Of a stretch of 41,171 nucleotides of DNA, positions 9,812 to 17,461 are shown piece by piece. A program made the position numbers and the translations under genes. The stretch's first letter is position 1. Each line of letters opens with the position of its first letter. The notes beneath the pieces were generated by a model. It was not told the origin of the DNA, ran no database searches, and saw only the letters and a program-made list of their open reading frames with translations. Origin of the DNA: UBA1189 sp045660385 (GTDB lineage Bacteria > Bacteroidota > Bacteroidia > Bacteroidales > Bacteroidaceae); assembly GCA_045660385.1 (NCBI GenBank), contig JAZRDT010000091.1, forward strand, positions 1 to 41,171, in the 5' to 3' direction.

Positions 9812-11272
9812 TCAATGGGTAGTATCTACCGTTGAGGTTGTTTGCCGTATCTCCACGTCGGGATTGAAGGGGCGTCCGTTGACGGTGACATTCTCAAAGG
9901 TGACACCCTCTACCCTACGTTGGGAGTCATAGTGGGTGATGTCGCTGGGGATGAGGTGCGACTCGTTGCCCGTAAAATGGATATCCTTGAAACTCACGCC
10001 ACGGATGCTGTTGCCTGGAGCACGATTATACTTCTCGCTAAAGAACACGCGAAGACTGAACAACGCTCCACGCTCTATCTCCTCGATACGAATGTTCTCG
10101 AAATGGATATCCTCGAGGCGGTTCTTGTCGCCGCAGCGCACCGAGAATATGCCGTCGCCATCTTCGTTGAGCACGTCACAATCGGTCACCACCACATTGC
10201 GCAGCACCTCGCCACGGCGGCTACGGTCGTCGCCATGGCAGCCGAAGTTAAAAGGATGTGCCACATCGGCCCATAGCTTGGCACGACTGATACGAATATT
10301 TCGTGAGCCACCCCAATACCACCAGCGATGGTTGTAGAGGGCTATGCAGTCGTCGGAGTTGCGAAGGAAAATGTTGTCGATGGTTACATTGCGGCAACAC
10401 ATAAGATCAATACCGTCGCTCCACCCATGACGTGAGAACGACTTGATGTTGCGCACGGTGATATCGCTGCTCTCACCGCCAAATACGGTGTAGTGCTGGG
10501 GGTTGATCATCGTGATGCCCTCCACGAGTACGTTCTTCGAGTAGGTGATTTCTACACCGCGCAGAGGGTTAGCCAGTATGCCGCGCCCAATGATGCGCAC
10601 GTTCTTAGCACGATCTACACACAATTTAGCTCTCACCACGGCACCCGGAGCTAGATACACGGTCGTATTGCTCGGTATCTTGATCTCACCGCTAGGCAGA
10701 TCCTTAGGTTTGTGTATCCCGGGGCCGAAATAGATAAGGCGGGCATCTTTGATGAAGACGTCGTGGTTGTTCTTCCCCGTCCAATTGATGCAATGCTCCT
10801 CTGTGCCTGTGTAGATCTCCGTTTCGGGTAGTTCGGGAAAGAGGTGCAGGTTGTGCTTGCGGTCGCCACCAAATTCTACACTCAGGTACTCGGGTCTTTC
10901 GAGAACGAACTCCACTGTGCGTTCATCGACTCTGCGCGGGATGATTCCCAATACCGCAGGACGCACTACGGTTTGCATAGCTCCATCAGCAAGCGCATCG
11001 TCACGTAGGTTAGTTACTCTCACGCGCACAGGCTCACCCATCTCCCATTGTGCCCACGAGGCCTTCTGCACACGGTGCATATCCACATCGCATCGCAGCG
11101 TAGTTACGTGCAGCCACTGCTCATCGGTATCGGACACGGCACATATGCTCACGCGATAGTCGTGCATTACCTCTATGCTATCCTTGCCTGAAGGGTAAGT
11201 ATATACCTTCACTTGGGCGGGCGCGACAGTGACCAAAAACAGATACAGAGAAAATATTAGAATGCGTTTCAT
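9812..11272 (-). CDS. Secreted GH28-like (polygalacturonase-type) beta-helix protein
   Basis: This 486-residue protein has a signal peptide (cleavage near APAQ, residue 20). Residues about 25-150 are beta-rich. Residues about 170-470 form a right-handed beta-helix with repeated NVxIxG turns. GH28-type residues are visible: SDGID at 285-289, NSDDC at 305-309 and CHGDD at 345-349, matching the NTDG, DD and HG motifs of polygalacturonases, though the RIK motif is not clear. The whole beta-helix is paralogous to the C-terminal half of the composite gene at 1181-3523. GH28 enzymes hydrolyse galacturonan, rhamnogalacturonan or related uronate linkages. Some GH49-type dextranases have a similar fold, so the family call is tentative. 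It sits 24 nt upstream of the GH97 gene in the operon. Confidence 0.78.
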   Translation of the reverse strand: MKRILIFSLYLFLVTVAPAQVKVYTYPSGKDSIEVMHDYRVSICAVSDTDEQWLHVTTLRCDVDMHRVQKASWAQWEMGEPVRVRVTNLRDDALADGAMQTVVRPAVLGIIPRRVDERTVEFVLERPEYLSVEFGGDRKHNLHLFPELPETEIYTGTEEHCINWTGKNNHDVFIKDARLIYFGPGIHKPKDLPSGEIKIPSNTTVYLAPGAVVRAKLCVDRAKNVRIIGRGILANPLRGVEITYSKNVLVEGITMINPQHYTVFGGESSDITVRNIKSFSRHGWSDGIDLMCCRNVTIDNIFLRNSDDCIALYNHRWWYWGGSRNIRISRAKLWADVAHPFNFGCHGDDRSRRGEVLRNVVVTDCDVLNEDGDGIFSVRCGDKNRLEDIHFENIRIEEIERGALFSLRVFFSEKYNRAPGNSIRGVSFKDIHFTGNESHLIPSDITHYDSQRRVEGVTFENVTVNGRPFNPDVEIRQTTSTVDTTH

Positions 11273-11311
11273 GGCCTTACTATTCTCAGAATATGGATTT
11301 TATCTTACAAG

Positions 11312-11344
11312 GCCGTCAAAGACTACTGTATAGCCCTGACGGCC
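11312..11344 (-). other. Intra-operon hairpin between the 880-aa gene and the GH28-like gene
   Basis: A perfect 8-bp inverted repeat (GGCCGTCA at 11311-11318, TGACGGCC at 11337-11344) with an 18-nt loop lies in the 109-nt gap between the first and second genes of the minus-strand operon, the widest gap in the operon. On the transcribed strand it is followed only by a mildly T-rich stretch. It could be a partial terminator or an RNA-processing or stability element that sets the level of the first gene relative to the enzymes. Confidence 0.45.
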
Positions 11345-11381
11345 CGTTATCGTTAGCAATAGAGTGCTTGACGTCGACCTG

Positions 11382-14024
11382 TTATCTCACGTAACACTTG
11401 TCCACCATCGTGGTCCCGTCGGCCAATGTGCGGCGACGGATTACGATACCCTTCTCGGGCGACAAGGTGCGTGTACCGCTTAGGGTGAAATACTCGGTAG
11501 TGAGCACCACGCCGCTGTTTTCGGGATTCACGATGCCTGCCTCTTCGGTACTCTCGAAACGGAAGATATAGGTGGGTGTAACAGTCGTGTTCATCTTATC
11601 ATAGGGTGACTTCCAGGTGTAGGCGCCTGCCCAGTAGAGGTTATCGCTGCGCTTGATGCAGCAGGCCTCATCCTCTACGTTGTACTTGCAAATGGTAAAG
11701 GTGTGTACGTCTGTGGTGTCTGCGCCAGGGAGCACATAACCGTCGAGTGTCATGTAGCCATCCTCCGAAGTGATGATGGTGGCCGAAGTTCCATAAGGCT
11801 GTGCGAAGGTGAAGAGCTGCTTATATACCGAGAGATCCACTCCATTCTTTTCGGCATCGGCAATGATGGTTGCCGAGTCGGCCACGGCAGCGTAGAAGTG
11901 GTTTCCAGCCGAGTTCTTCTGTGTGATATATTTCTCCGTATCTAAAATGTTTATCTTATAGCTTCCGGTGAGTATCACCTCATAGGGGAGGCGCGATGCA
12001 TCAAATTCATCGGCAAGCGCTATGATGTCGCGGGTCCAACGATCGTAGAGTGCCTGTGTGTTCTCCGGTGTGCCGGCTGCTGCTATGAGTTCTTTTGCTT
12101 CAGCGATGCGTGCCACGAGTGTTGTATACAGTTCGGCTGAATATTGTCCGCCGTTCGTTCCAATGTTATCCTTGTGCGCAGCAACTATGCTGTCGGCATA
12201 GGCTACAGCATCAATTAGTGCTGAGGGATCGCCCACGCCATAGGGGTCATACAGTTCGGCTCCGATGGCCTTGATATCCTTAAGGTTAAATACCGAATCT
12301 TCATTTACGCGTGAGCAGGCTACCAGGCGTGTGATTTGAGTTCCGGCGCTACTGTTGCGGTTACAGGTGTAGCAGTCCTCCTCGAAGGTCATGCGGTCGC
12401 CCTGCTGCATGTTCACATAGAACGTCATGCTGATGGGTGCCTTGCCGCCTTGTCCGTCGTTGGCTACACTACCATACTCCTTGGCAAAGATAAACTCATC
12501 CTTGGCAATGGTGGTCATGCCAGCCTTGAGGAAGCGGCTACGTATCCAAAGCGGGTTCTCAACCTTTGCGTTCGGGTTGGGGCGATAGCAGGCAAACTCA
12601 AATTTATAGATTGCGGCCTTGGGAGCAACGAAAGCGATAGCCGGGCTATGCGCTGTGGTCGGATGCATGTTTCCGTCATCGGAGATATAAAGCCAATCTC
12701 CCGTACCTTTGTACCAGGCAGCGATAGCGTCGCTGCCAAACTTGCTTTTATAGTCATGGTTGGGGAAAAGGGTATACGTGCCAGCGTTCACATCATAATA
12801 GCTGAACTCCCATGGTTCGCCAGTATTCGAGGCCATTGCGTCGAGGTTGGTCGAGGTGGTGCCTTCCGTATCGGTGCTCACGAGTATGTGGTTGCCTTCG
12901 CAAGTATACTCTATCACTACTTTCGACAGCTGAAGCATGCGCCATGCCTCATTGAGTCTATCCATATAGGTTTGGAAGTTGAGGTTATACACCTTTCCGT
13001 CCTCGATGACGCCCACCACCTCATCGATGGCTTGCAGCATTGCATCGTACTCCTTCTGTCCATACTGTCCGTACAGGGTGCCTGCCTCCATCTCATCCAT
13101 CAACTCTTCGCATGTTGTAATAAAGTCCCATAGGACCTCGGCATCACTTGTGTCATAGGCATCAACAAAGTTCTCGGCAGCCTTGGCGGTAGCTTCATCT
13201 ACCTTCGTAACATCCAGTTTTCGGTAGAAGGTACGGCTCCACCATCCATGTCCCCAGTCGCCTCCAGCTCCATTCATCTTGGCAGTGTTGACCTCAAAGG
13301 AAATCTTGTCACCAGCCTTGGCGCTAAAGGCCATTACGAAGTCGGTAGGCTCCTGTGCCACGAACTTCTGCATAGCACCGCCGGCGAGGTTACCGCTCGC
13401 GCCGTCATAGTCGGGGTGCATACCATTCACTGCTCCGTAGTTGAACGCCAATCCCATAAGGGCGCCCTGATCCTGCTCATCGAAGGCATAGCGGAAGCGA
13501 GGCACAATGTCGAGCGAGGCAATCCATGAGTCTCCATCTTCACGGATCACCGTGCCGTCAACCTTATAGTGTCCGTCTTCAGGAACGGTAAAGGTGATTA
13601 CCGAAGTATAGGCATCGTTGCCTATCGCCTCGTAGCCAAACCCTTCGCGGGGGTCTTGAGCTACATAGATGAAGCTCTCCAGGCTATTGGTGCGCACGGG
13701 GTCGGTAAACTCGAGGTCACACCAGGCCCAGCGCAAGTTGCTGGCCCAAGTAAACTCACCAGCGGGCTCTACGCCTTCAATCTCGGTAATGAGCTGTCCG
13801 CCCACACGTTCGGGTTGGTAGATATCGAGGTAGTTACAGGTGCTCTTGTCTGTATATATCGACAGCTTGCCGTATGCTCCCGTCGCGTAATTATATTTTT
13901 CGAAACTCCACTGCTTGTCGCCACCATTAGCGAAGATCTCAGTGCTCATATCGCTGATCCGATAGGATTGGGCCGACAAAGTGGCCGTCAGCGCCATACT
14001 CAAAAGTAAAGATACATGTCTCAT
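11382..14024 (-). CDS. Large secreted modular protein of unknown function (beta-sandwich and FIVAR-like helical modules)
   Basis: No enzyme family is recognised in this 880-residue protein. It has a type I signal peptide (cleavage near LSAQ, residue 19). Visible modules are: a beta-rich domain (about 35-270); a helical segment (about 278-368) resembling FIVAR three-helix bundles; a second beta-rich domain (about 375-575) that repeats features of the first (WxFxxY[DN]xxxGxY near its start, then F-x-x-P-x-x-x-x-Y-K and a GD-K/R-x-x-F strand); a second FIVAR-like helical segment (about 600-678); a third beta domain (about 683-825), perhaps lectin-like; and a C-terminal tail (YFTLSGTRTLSPEKGI) like the degenerate sorting-type tails of Bacteroidales. 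It is the first gene of the operon, a place often taken by surface glycan-binding proteins, so a carbohydrate-binding role is inferred. No catalytic motif was found. Confidence 0.72.
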   Translation of the reverse strand: MRHVSLLLSMALTATLSAQSYRISDMSTEIFANGGDKQWSFEKYNYATGAYGKLSIYTDKSTCNYLDIYQPERVGGQLITEIEGVEPAGEFTWASNLRWAWCDLEFTDPVRTNSLESFIYVAQDPREGFGYEAIGNDAYTSVITFTVPEDGHYKVDGTVIREDGDSWIASLDIVPRFRYAFDEQDQGALMGLAFNYGAVNGMHPDYDGASGNLAGGAMQKFVAQEPTDFVMAFSAKAGDKISFEVNTAKMNGAGGDWGHGWWSRTFYRKLDVTKVDEATAKAAENFVDAYDTSDAEVLWDFITTCEELMDEMEAGTLYGQYGQKEYDAMLQAIDEVVGVIEDGKVYNLNFQTYMDRLNEAWRMLQLSKVVIEYTCEGNHILVSTDTEGTTSTNLDAMASNTGEPWEFSYYDVNAGTYTLFPNHDYKSKFGSDAIAAWYKGTGDWLYISDDGNMHPTTAHSPAIAFVAPKAAIYKFEFACYRPNPNAKVENPLWIRSRFLKAGMTTIAKDEFIFAKEYGSVANDGQGGKAPISMTFYVNMQQGDRMTFEEDCYTCNRNSSAGTQITRLVACSRVNEDSVFNLKDIKAIGAELYDPYGVGDPSALIDAVAYADSIVAAHKDNIGTNGGQYSAELYTTLVARIAEAKELIAAAGTPENTQALYDRWTRDIIALADEFDASRLPYEVILTGSYKINILDTEKYITQKNSAGNHFYAAVADSATIIADAEKNGVDLSVYKQLFTFAQPYGTSATIITSEDGYMTLDGYVLPGADTTDVHTFTICKYNVEDEACCIKRSDNLYWAGAYTWKSPYDKMNTTVTPTYIFRFESTEEAGIVNPENSGVVLTTEYFTLSGTRTLSPEKGIVIRRRTLADGTTMVDKCYVR

Positions 14025-14235
14025 AGTCTTTGATTTTTATCGTGATACATTTTTTATATTATCTCTTACACCTGGTATTCCGTACAAGTCACGGCAAAAT
14101 ATACTAACTGAAACATCTCTCTCCAAATAACAAGCATATAAATAGTTCATATGATAAAAATAGCCGCAAGTTGCTCCTTTTCACGGGCTTTGGATATCAG
14201 GATTCAGTCTCGGAGTGTAGAAGTAAACCGTACTA

Positions 14236-14267
14236 CAAAGATACAAAAAAAATGGTTCCGGTGCAAC
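14236..14267 (-). promoter_or_regulatory. Bacteroidetes-type promoter for the polysaccharide-degradation operon
   Basis: On the minus strand the -7 box is a perfect TATCTTTG (plus-strand CAAAGATA, 14236-14243). A GTTG at the -33 position (plus-strand CAAC, 14264-14267) lies 20 nt upstream. Transcription would begin near 14229 and give a leader of about 205 nt before the ATG at 14022-14024. A weaker TATATTTTG-like stretch closer to the gene (14094-14103) is a poorer match. Confidence 0.55.
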
Positions 14268-14355
14268 ATTTTCGGGATGTTTTGTTTTTGCTGAGCAAGG
14301 AGGAGGAAGACACGGTCACCTTTTTCAGGAAAAGACACACAGTGAATAGAACGCA

Positions 14356-14501
14356 GTATTCAGGTATTCAGTATTCAGTTAAAATGAATTGATACTAAAA
14401 GGGGAAGAATAGAGGTTATAATATATAATTATATATTATAAAAATTTTCTCTACATATTTTCGCACTCAATAAAACTTTCTGAATACTGAATACCGAATA
14501 C
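14356..14501. repeat. Concentric inverted-repeat structure with central AT palindrome
   Basis: The outer arms are 14356-14378 (built of GTATTCAG units) and 14480-14501 (the reverse complement with one base missing). In the middle is a perfect 26-bp palindrome, 14416-14441, whose half-site is TTATAATATATAA. The centre of the arms and the centre of the palindrome coincide within one base. Sequence between arm and palindrome is only weakly complementary. No transposase or target duplication is visible. It may be a decayed mobile element of the MITE kind, an intergenic repeat, or a strong cruciform/transcription block between divergent units. Confidence 0.7.
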
Positions 14502-14686
14502 TTAGATACCTCGCGTTTCGCACGCGCATAATGCGCGTATCCCCCGGCTCAGCGAGTTACGCTGGCGCGGTGATGTGCTCGGCGTGCATAGATTGCGAAA
14601 AATTTTATTGCGCTGCAAATGAGTGCTTTATCGCAAAGATATTTGCAGTACTTTGCAGTAAGTCGAAAAGCGTAAATCTGATTTCG

Positions 14687-14694
14687 TAACTTTG
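14687..14694 (+). promoter_or_regulatory. Candidate -7 box upstream of priA leader or small RNA
   Basis: TAACTTTG is a perfect TAnnTTTG match about 260 nt before priA. No TTTG is at the usual -33 distance, so support is limited. Transcription would start near 14701, exactly where a compact hairpin begins. Confidence 0.35.
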
Positions 14695-14702
14695 CAATGA
14701 AA

Positions 14703-14720
14703 ACGATGGAAACATCGTTC
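14703..14720 (+). ncRNA. GAAA-loop hairpin: candidate 5' end of a small RNA or priA leader
   Basis: A perfect 7-bp stem (AACGATG/CATCGTT) closes on a GAAA tetraloop, a stable GNRA-type loop. It begins right after the candidate -7 box at 14687-14694. A weaker stem (TTTTTCA 14759-14765 with TGAAAAA 14789-14795) follows. Together they could bound an RNA of roughly 100 nt, but there is no homology evidence. Confidence 0.3.
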
Positions 14721-14922
14721 TCAAGGCGAGTGTAGAAGTTAACCAAGAACAAAAATATTTTTTCAGTCAACCGAGGTGGCCAACTCAGTGAAAAAAAAGA
14801 GAATTGAAACCGTAACAAATTGAAGAAAGCCCGCGCCCAGCGATGCGCAGCTGAGCTAAAATGGGAGCGGGGAATTCGAACAAAAAACAAGGGGGTATGT
14901 CCGTTAGAATCAAAAAAAGATG

Positions 14923-14930
14923 TACATTTG
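14923..14930 (+). promoter_or_regulatory. -7 box of the priA promoter
   Basis: TACATTTG is a perfect TAnnTTTG match 27 nt before the ATG at 14958. The predicted start of transcription is near 14937, giving a leader of about 20 nt. No clear -33 TTTG was found. Confidence 0.5.
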
Positions 14931-14957
14931 CACGTATAATTTATATGCCCTACTGTG

Positions 14958-17435
14958 ATGCCGTGGTACGTCGATGTCATATTGCCTCTTCCGTTGGCCG
15001 ATAGCTATACCTATCGGTTGTCCGAGGTGTGTGCCGAGGCGGTGCAGGTGGGTAGCCGCGTGGTGGTGCAGTTTGGTCCCAAACGGTTTTATACGGCAGT
15101 AGTGGTGCGCAAGCATAGCCAGTGTCCGCAAGGCGACTATGAGGTGAAGGAGGTGGTCGAGGTACTCGACTATACCCCTATCGTGCAGCCTATGCAGCTG
15201 AACCTGTGGCGTTGGATTGCCGATTACTACATGTGCTCCATCGGTGATGTGTATAAGGCTGCGTTGCCATCGGGACTGAAAATTGAGAGCGAGACGGTGG
15301 TGGAACTCAATGAGACCTTCGTAGCCAACACTCCGTTGCGCGACAAGGAGCAGAAATTGTTCGATGCTTTGCTGCTCAATCCCAAGCAGCGTGTGCAGCA
15401 GTTGGCCAAGAGCTGTGGACTGAAGAGTTGCATGCAGGTGGTGAAAGCGCTGCTCGACAAAGGGGCGATTTTTGTGGACGAGGCTCTTAGGCAATCGTAT
15501 AAGCCTAAAAGTGAGGTGCACGTGAGGCTTTGCGAAGCCTACCGCTCTGAGGAGGCGCTGAACACTGCGCTGGCTTCGCTCAAGCGGGCTGCCAAGCAGC
15601 AGCAGTTGCTTGTGCGACTAATTGAGTTGGCTGGGTGCGAGGAGCCGGATTATATAAACAGGCGGGAGTTGCCACGCAGTGTGTTGCTCAAGGAGTGTGG
15701 TATGAGTGCGGCTGTTCTCAATGGGCTTGTCGCCAAGGGTATCGTTGAAAACTATGTGGTGGAAACGGCCCGTCTGGTGCCGTCATCGGGCGAGCAGATG
15801 CCCACGGCATGCCTGTCTCCCTTGAGTGTGCATCAGGGGCGGGCTTTCGATGAGATAGGGACGGTGTGGCAGACGCGGGATGTGTGTCTGCTCCATGGTG
15901 TAACCTCGAGTGGCAAGACCGAGGTGTATATCCACCTCATCAACGAGCAGTTGAAGCAGGGTAAGCAGGTGCTGTATCTTGTGCCTGAGATTGCACTTAC
16001 GCAGCAGATGACCGACCGCCTGCGCCGGGTGTTTGGTGAGCGGTTGGGTGTTTACCACTCCAAGTTCTCCGATGCCGAGCGTGTGGAGATATGGCACAAG
16101 CAGTTGTCCGATTCGCCCTACGACGTCGTGCTTGGTGTGCGTTCGTCGGTGTTCCTACCCTTCCGTAATCTGGGAATGGTGATTGTGGATGAGGAGCATG
16201 AGACGACCTATAAGCAGCAGGAGCCTGCACCCCGATACCATGCACGCAGTGTGGCGGTGATGCTGGCTGCTTATCACAAGGGGAAGGTGCTGCTCGGTAC
16301 GGCTACTCCCTCTATAGAGAGCTACTACAATGCCCAGTGCGGAAAGTATGGCTTGGTGCAGATGAACGAGCGTTACGGAAAGGTGCAGCTGCCTCATATC
16401 GAGGTGGTTGATCTCAAGGAGGAGTATCGCAAGAAGCGTATGTATGGTCCCTTCTCTACCTATCTGTACGATGCGATGCGCGATGCATTGGGCGAGGGCA
16501 AGCAGGTAATCCTGTTCCAGAACCGACGAGGTTACGCTCCGATGCTCGAGTGTGCGGATTGTGGATGGGTGCCCAAGTGTGATCGCTGCGACGTGAGTCT
16601 CACCTATCATCACCGGATGCATCGGCTTGTGTGCCACTATTGCGGCAATGTGTATAACATCCCCTTCAAGTGCCCTTCGTGTGGCGGACAGGCGCTCTCA
16701 AAACGAGGTATGGGCACGGAGCGCATCGAAGAGGAGGTGCAGCGCTACTTCCCGCAAGCTCGCGTGGCCCGTATGGACCTTGACACGACACGGTCGAAAA
16801 CGGCTTACGAACAGATCATATCGGACTTCCAGGCGGGAAAAACGGATGTGCTTATCGGTACGCAGATGGTGTCAAAAGGGCTCGACTTTGCCCATGTGCA
16901 TGTGGTGGGCATCATGAATGCCGATACGATGCTCAACTTTCCCGACTTCCGTGCCTACGAACGCTCTTATCAGCTGATGGCGCAGGTGGCCGGCCGTGCC
17001 GGCCGTCGCGATAGCCGGGGACTGGTGATATTGCAGACACGCAATGTGGATATACCTGTAATACACCAGGTAACGACTAACAATTACGATGGATTATATG
17101 CCGACCAGGTGGCCGAGCGTGAACTATTTCGTTACCCGCCCTTCTGCAGACTCATTTACGTTTACCTTCGCGGCCGCGAAGAGCAGGCTGTGGCACATGC
17201 CGCCGAAGCCATGGCACAGGGTATGCGCCGCTATTTTGCTCACCGGGTGCTTGGTCCTGAGTCGCCAGCAGTAGCCCGGGTGCACTCGCTGCACATACGC
17301 AAGCTGATGCTGAAGGCCGAGTCTGCGCTTGGGGTCACTCAGGTGCGCCGTTATCTCTATGAGGTGCAGCAGGAACTTTCCCGGCAGGGATTGTTACATG
17401 GTGTGATGCTTTATTATGATGTGGACCCCTATTGA
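14958..17435 (+). CDS. priA: Primosomal protein N' (replication restart helicase PriA)
   Basis: This is a full-length (825 residues) PriA, the 3'-to-5' superfamily-2 helicase that reloads the replisome at stalled forks. Seen in the sequence: an N-terminal DNA-binding domain beginning PWYVDVILPLPL, Walker A GVTSSGKTE at about 314-322, a DEEH box at about 411-414, and a zinc-binding insertion beginning near residue 532 with repeated CxxC pairs (CADC, CDRC, CHYC, CPSC). The helicase motif with QMVSKGLDF and the QVAGRAGRR motif VI follow. The start is taken as ATG 14958; an in-frame GTG directly before it is less likely. It is followed by an M16 peptidase gene only 26 nt downstream, so the two are probably co-transcribed. 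Confidence 0.96.
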   Translation: MPWYVDVILPLPLADSYTYRLSEVCAEAVQVGSRVVVQFGPKRFYTAVVVRKHSQCPQGDYEVKEVVEVLDYTPIVQPMQLNLWRWIADYYMCSIGDVYKAALPSGLKIESETVVELNETFVANTPLRDKEQKLFDALLLNPKQRVQQLAKSCGLKSCMQVVKALLDKGAIFVDEALRQSYKPKSEVHVRLCEAYRSEEALNTALASLKRAAKQQQLLVRLIELAGCEEPDYINRRELPRSVLLKECGMSAAVLNGLVAKGIVENYVVETARLVPSSGEQMPTACLSPLSVHQGRAFDEIGTVWQTRDVCLLHGVTSSGKTEVYIHLINEQLKQGKQVLYLVPEIALTQQMTDRLRRVFGERLGVYHSKFSDAERVEIWHKQLSDSPYDVVLGVRSSVFLPFRNLGMVIVDEEHETTYKQQEPAPRYHARSVAVMLAAYHKGKVLLGTATPSIESYYNAQCGKYGLVQMNERYGKVQLPHIEVVDLKEEYRKKRMYGPFSTYLYDAMRDALGEGKQVILFQNRRGYAPMLECADCGWVPKCDRCDVSLTYHHRMHRLVCHYCGNVYNIPFKCPSCGGQALSKRGMGTERIEEEVQRYFPQARVARMDLDTTRSKTAYEQIISDFQAGKTDVLIGTQMVSKGLDFAHVHVVGIMNADTMLNFPDFRAYERSYQLMAQVAGRAGRRDSRGLVILQTRNVDIPVIHQVTTNNYDGLYADQVAERELFRYPPFCRLIYVYLRGREEQAVAHAAEAMAQGMRRYFAHRVLGPESPAVARVHSLHIRKLMLKAESALGVTQVRRYLYEVQQELSRQGLLHGVMLYYDVDPY

Positions 17436-17461
17436 ATCCCTCTATCCCGACGAACCGATTT

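Noticed and set aside
11382..11540. C-terminal tail of the 880-residue protein as a true type IX secretion signal
   Set aside because: The match is partial, and no type IX secretion genes are in the window; such degenerate tails occur in species without the system.
12336..13133. Long open frames antisense to large genes (also 6387-7106, 20842-21390, 36052-36663)
   Set aside because: They mirror codon bias of well-supported genes on the other strand and show no domains of their own.
14353..14378. GTATTCAG tandem repeats as a CRISPR-like array
   Set aside because: Units of 7-8 bp without spacers, no cas genes nearby; better explained as arms of the inverted repeat.
14171..14392. 73-codon open frame in the divergent intergenic region
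   Set aside because: It overlaps the minus-strand operon promoter and the inverted-repeat arm, has no recognisable features and an atypical composition.
14522..14539. Near-palindrome ACGCGCATAATGCGCGT as tRNA arm or origin element
   Set aside because: No cloverleaf could be drawn around it and no DnaA-box cluster or replication gene of an origin is present; left as an unexplained short palindrome.
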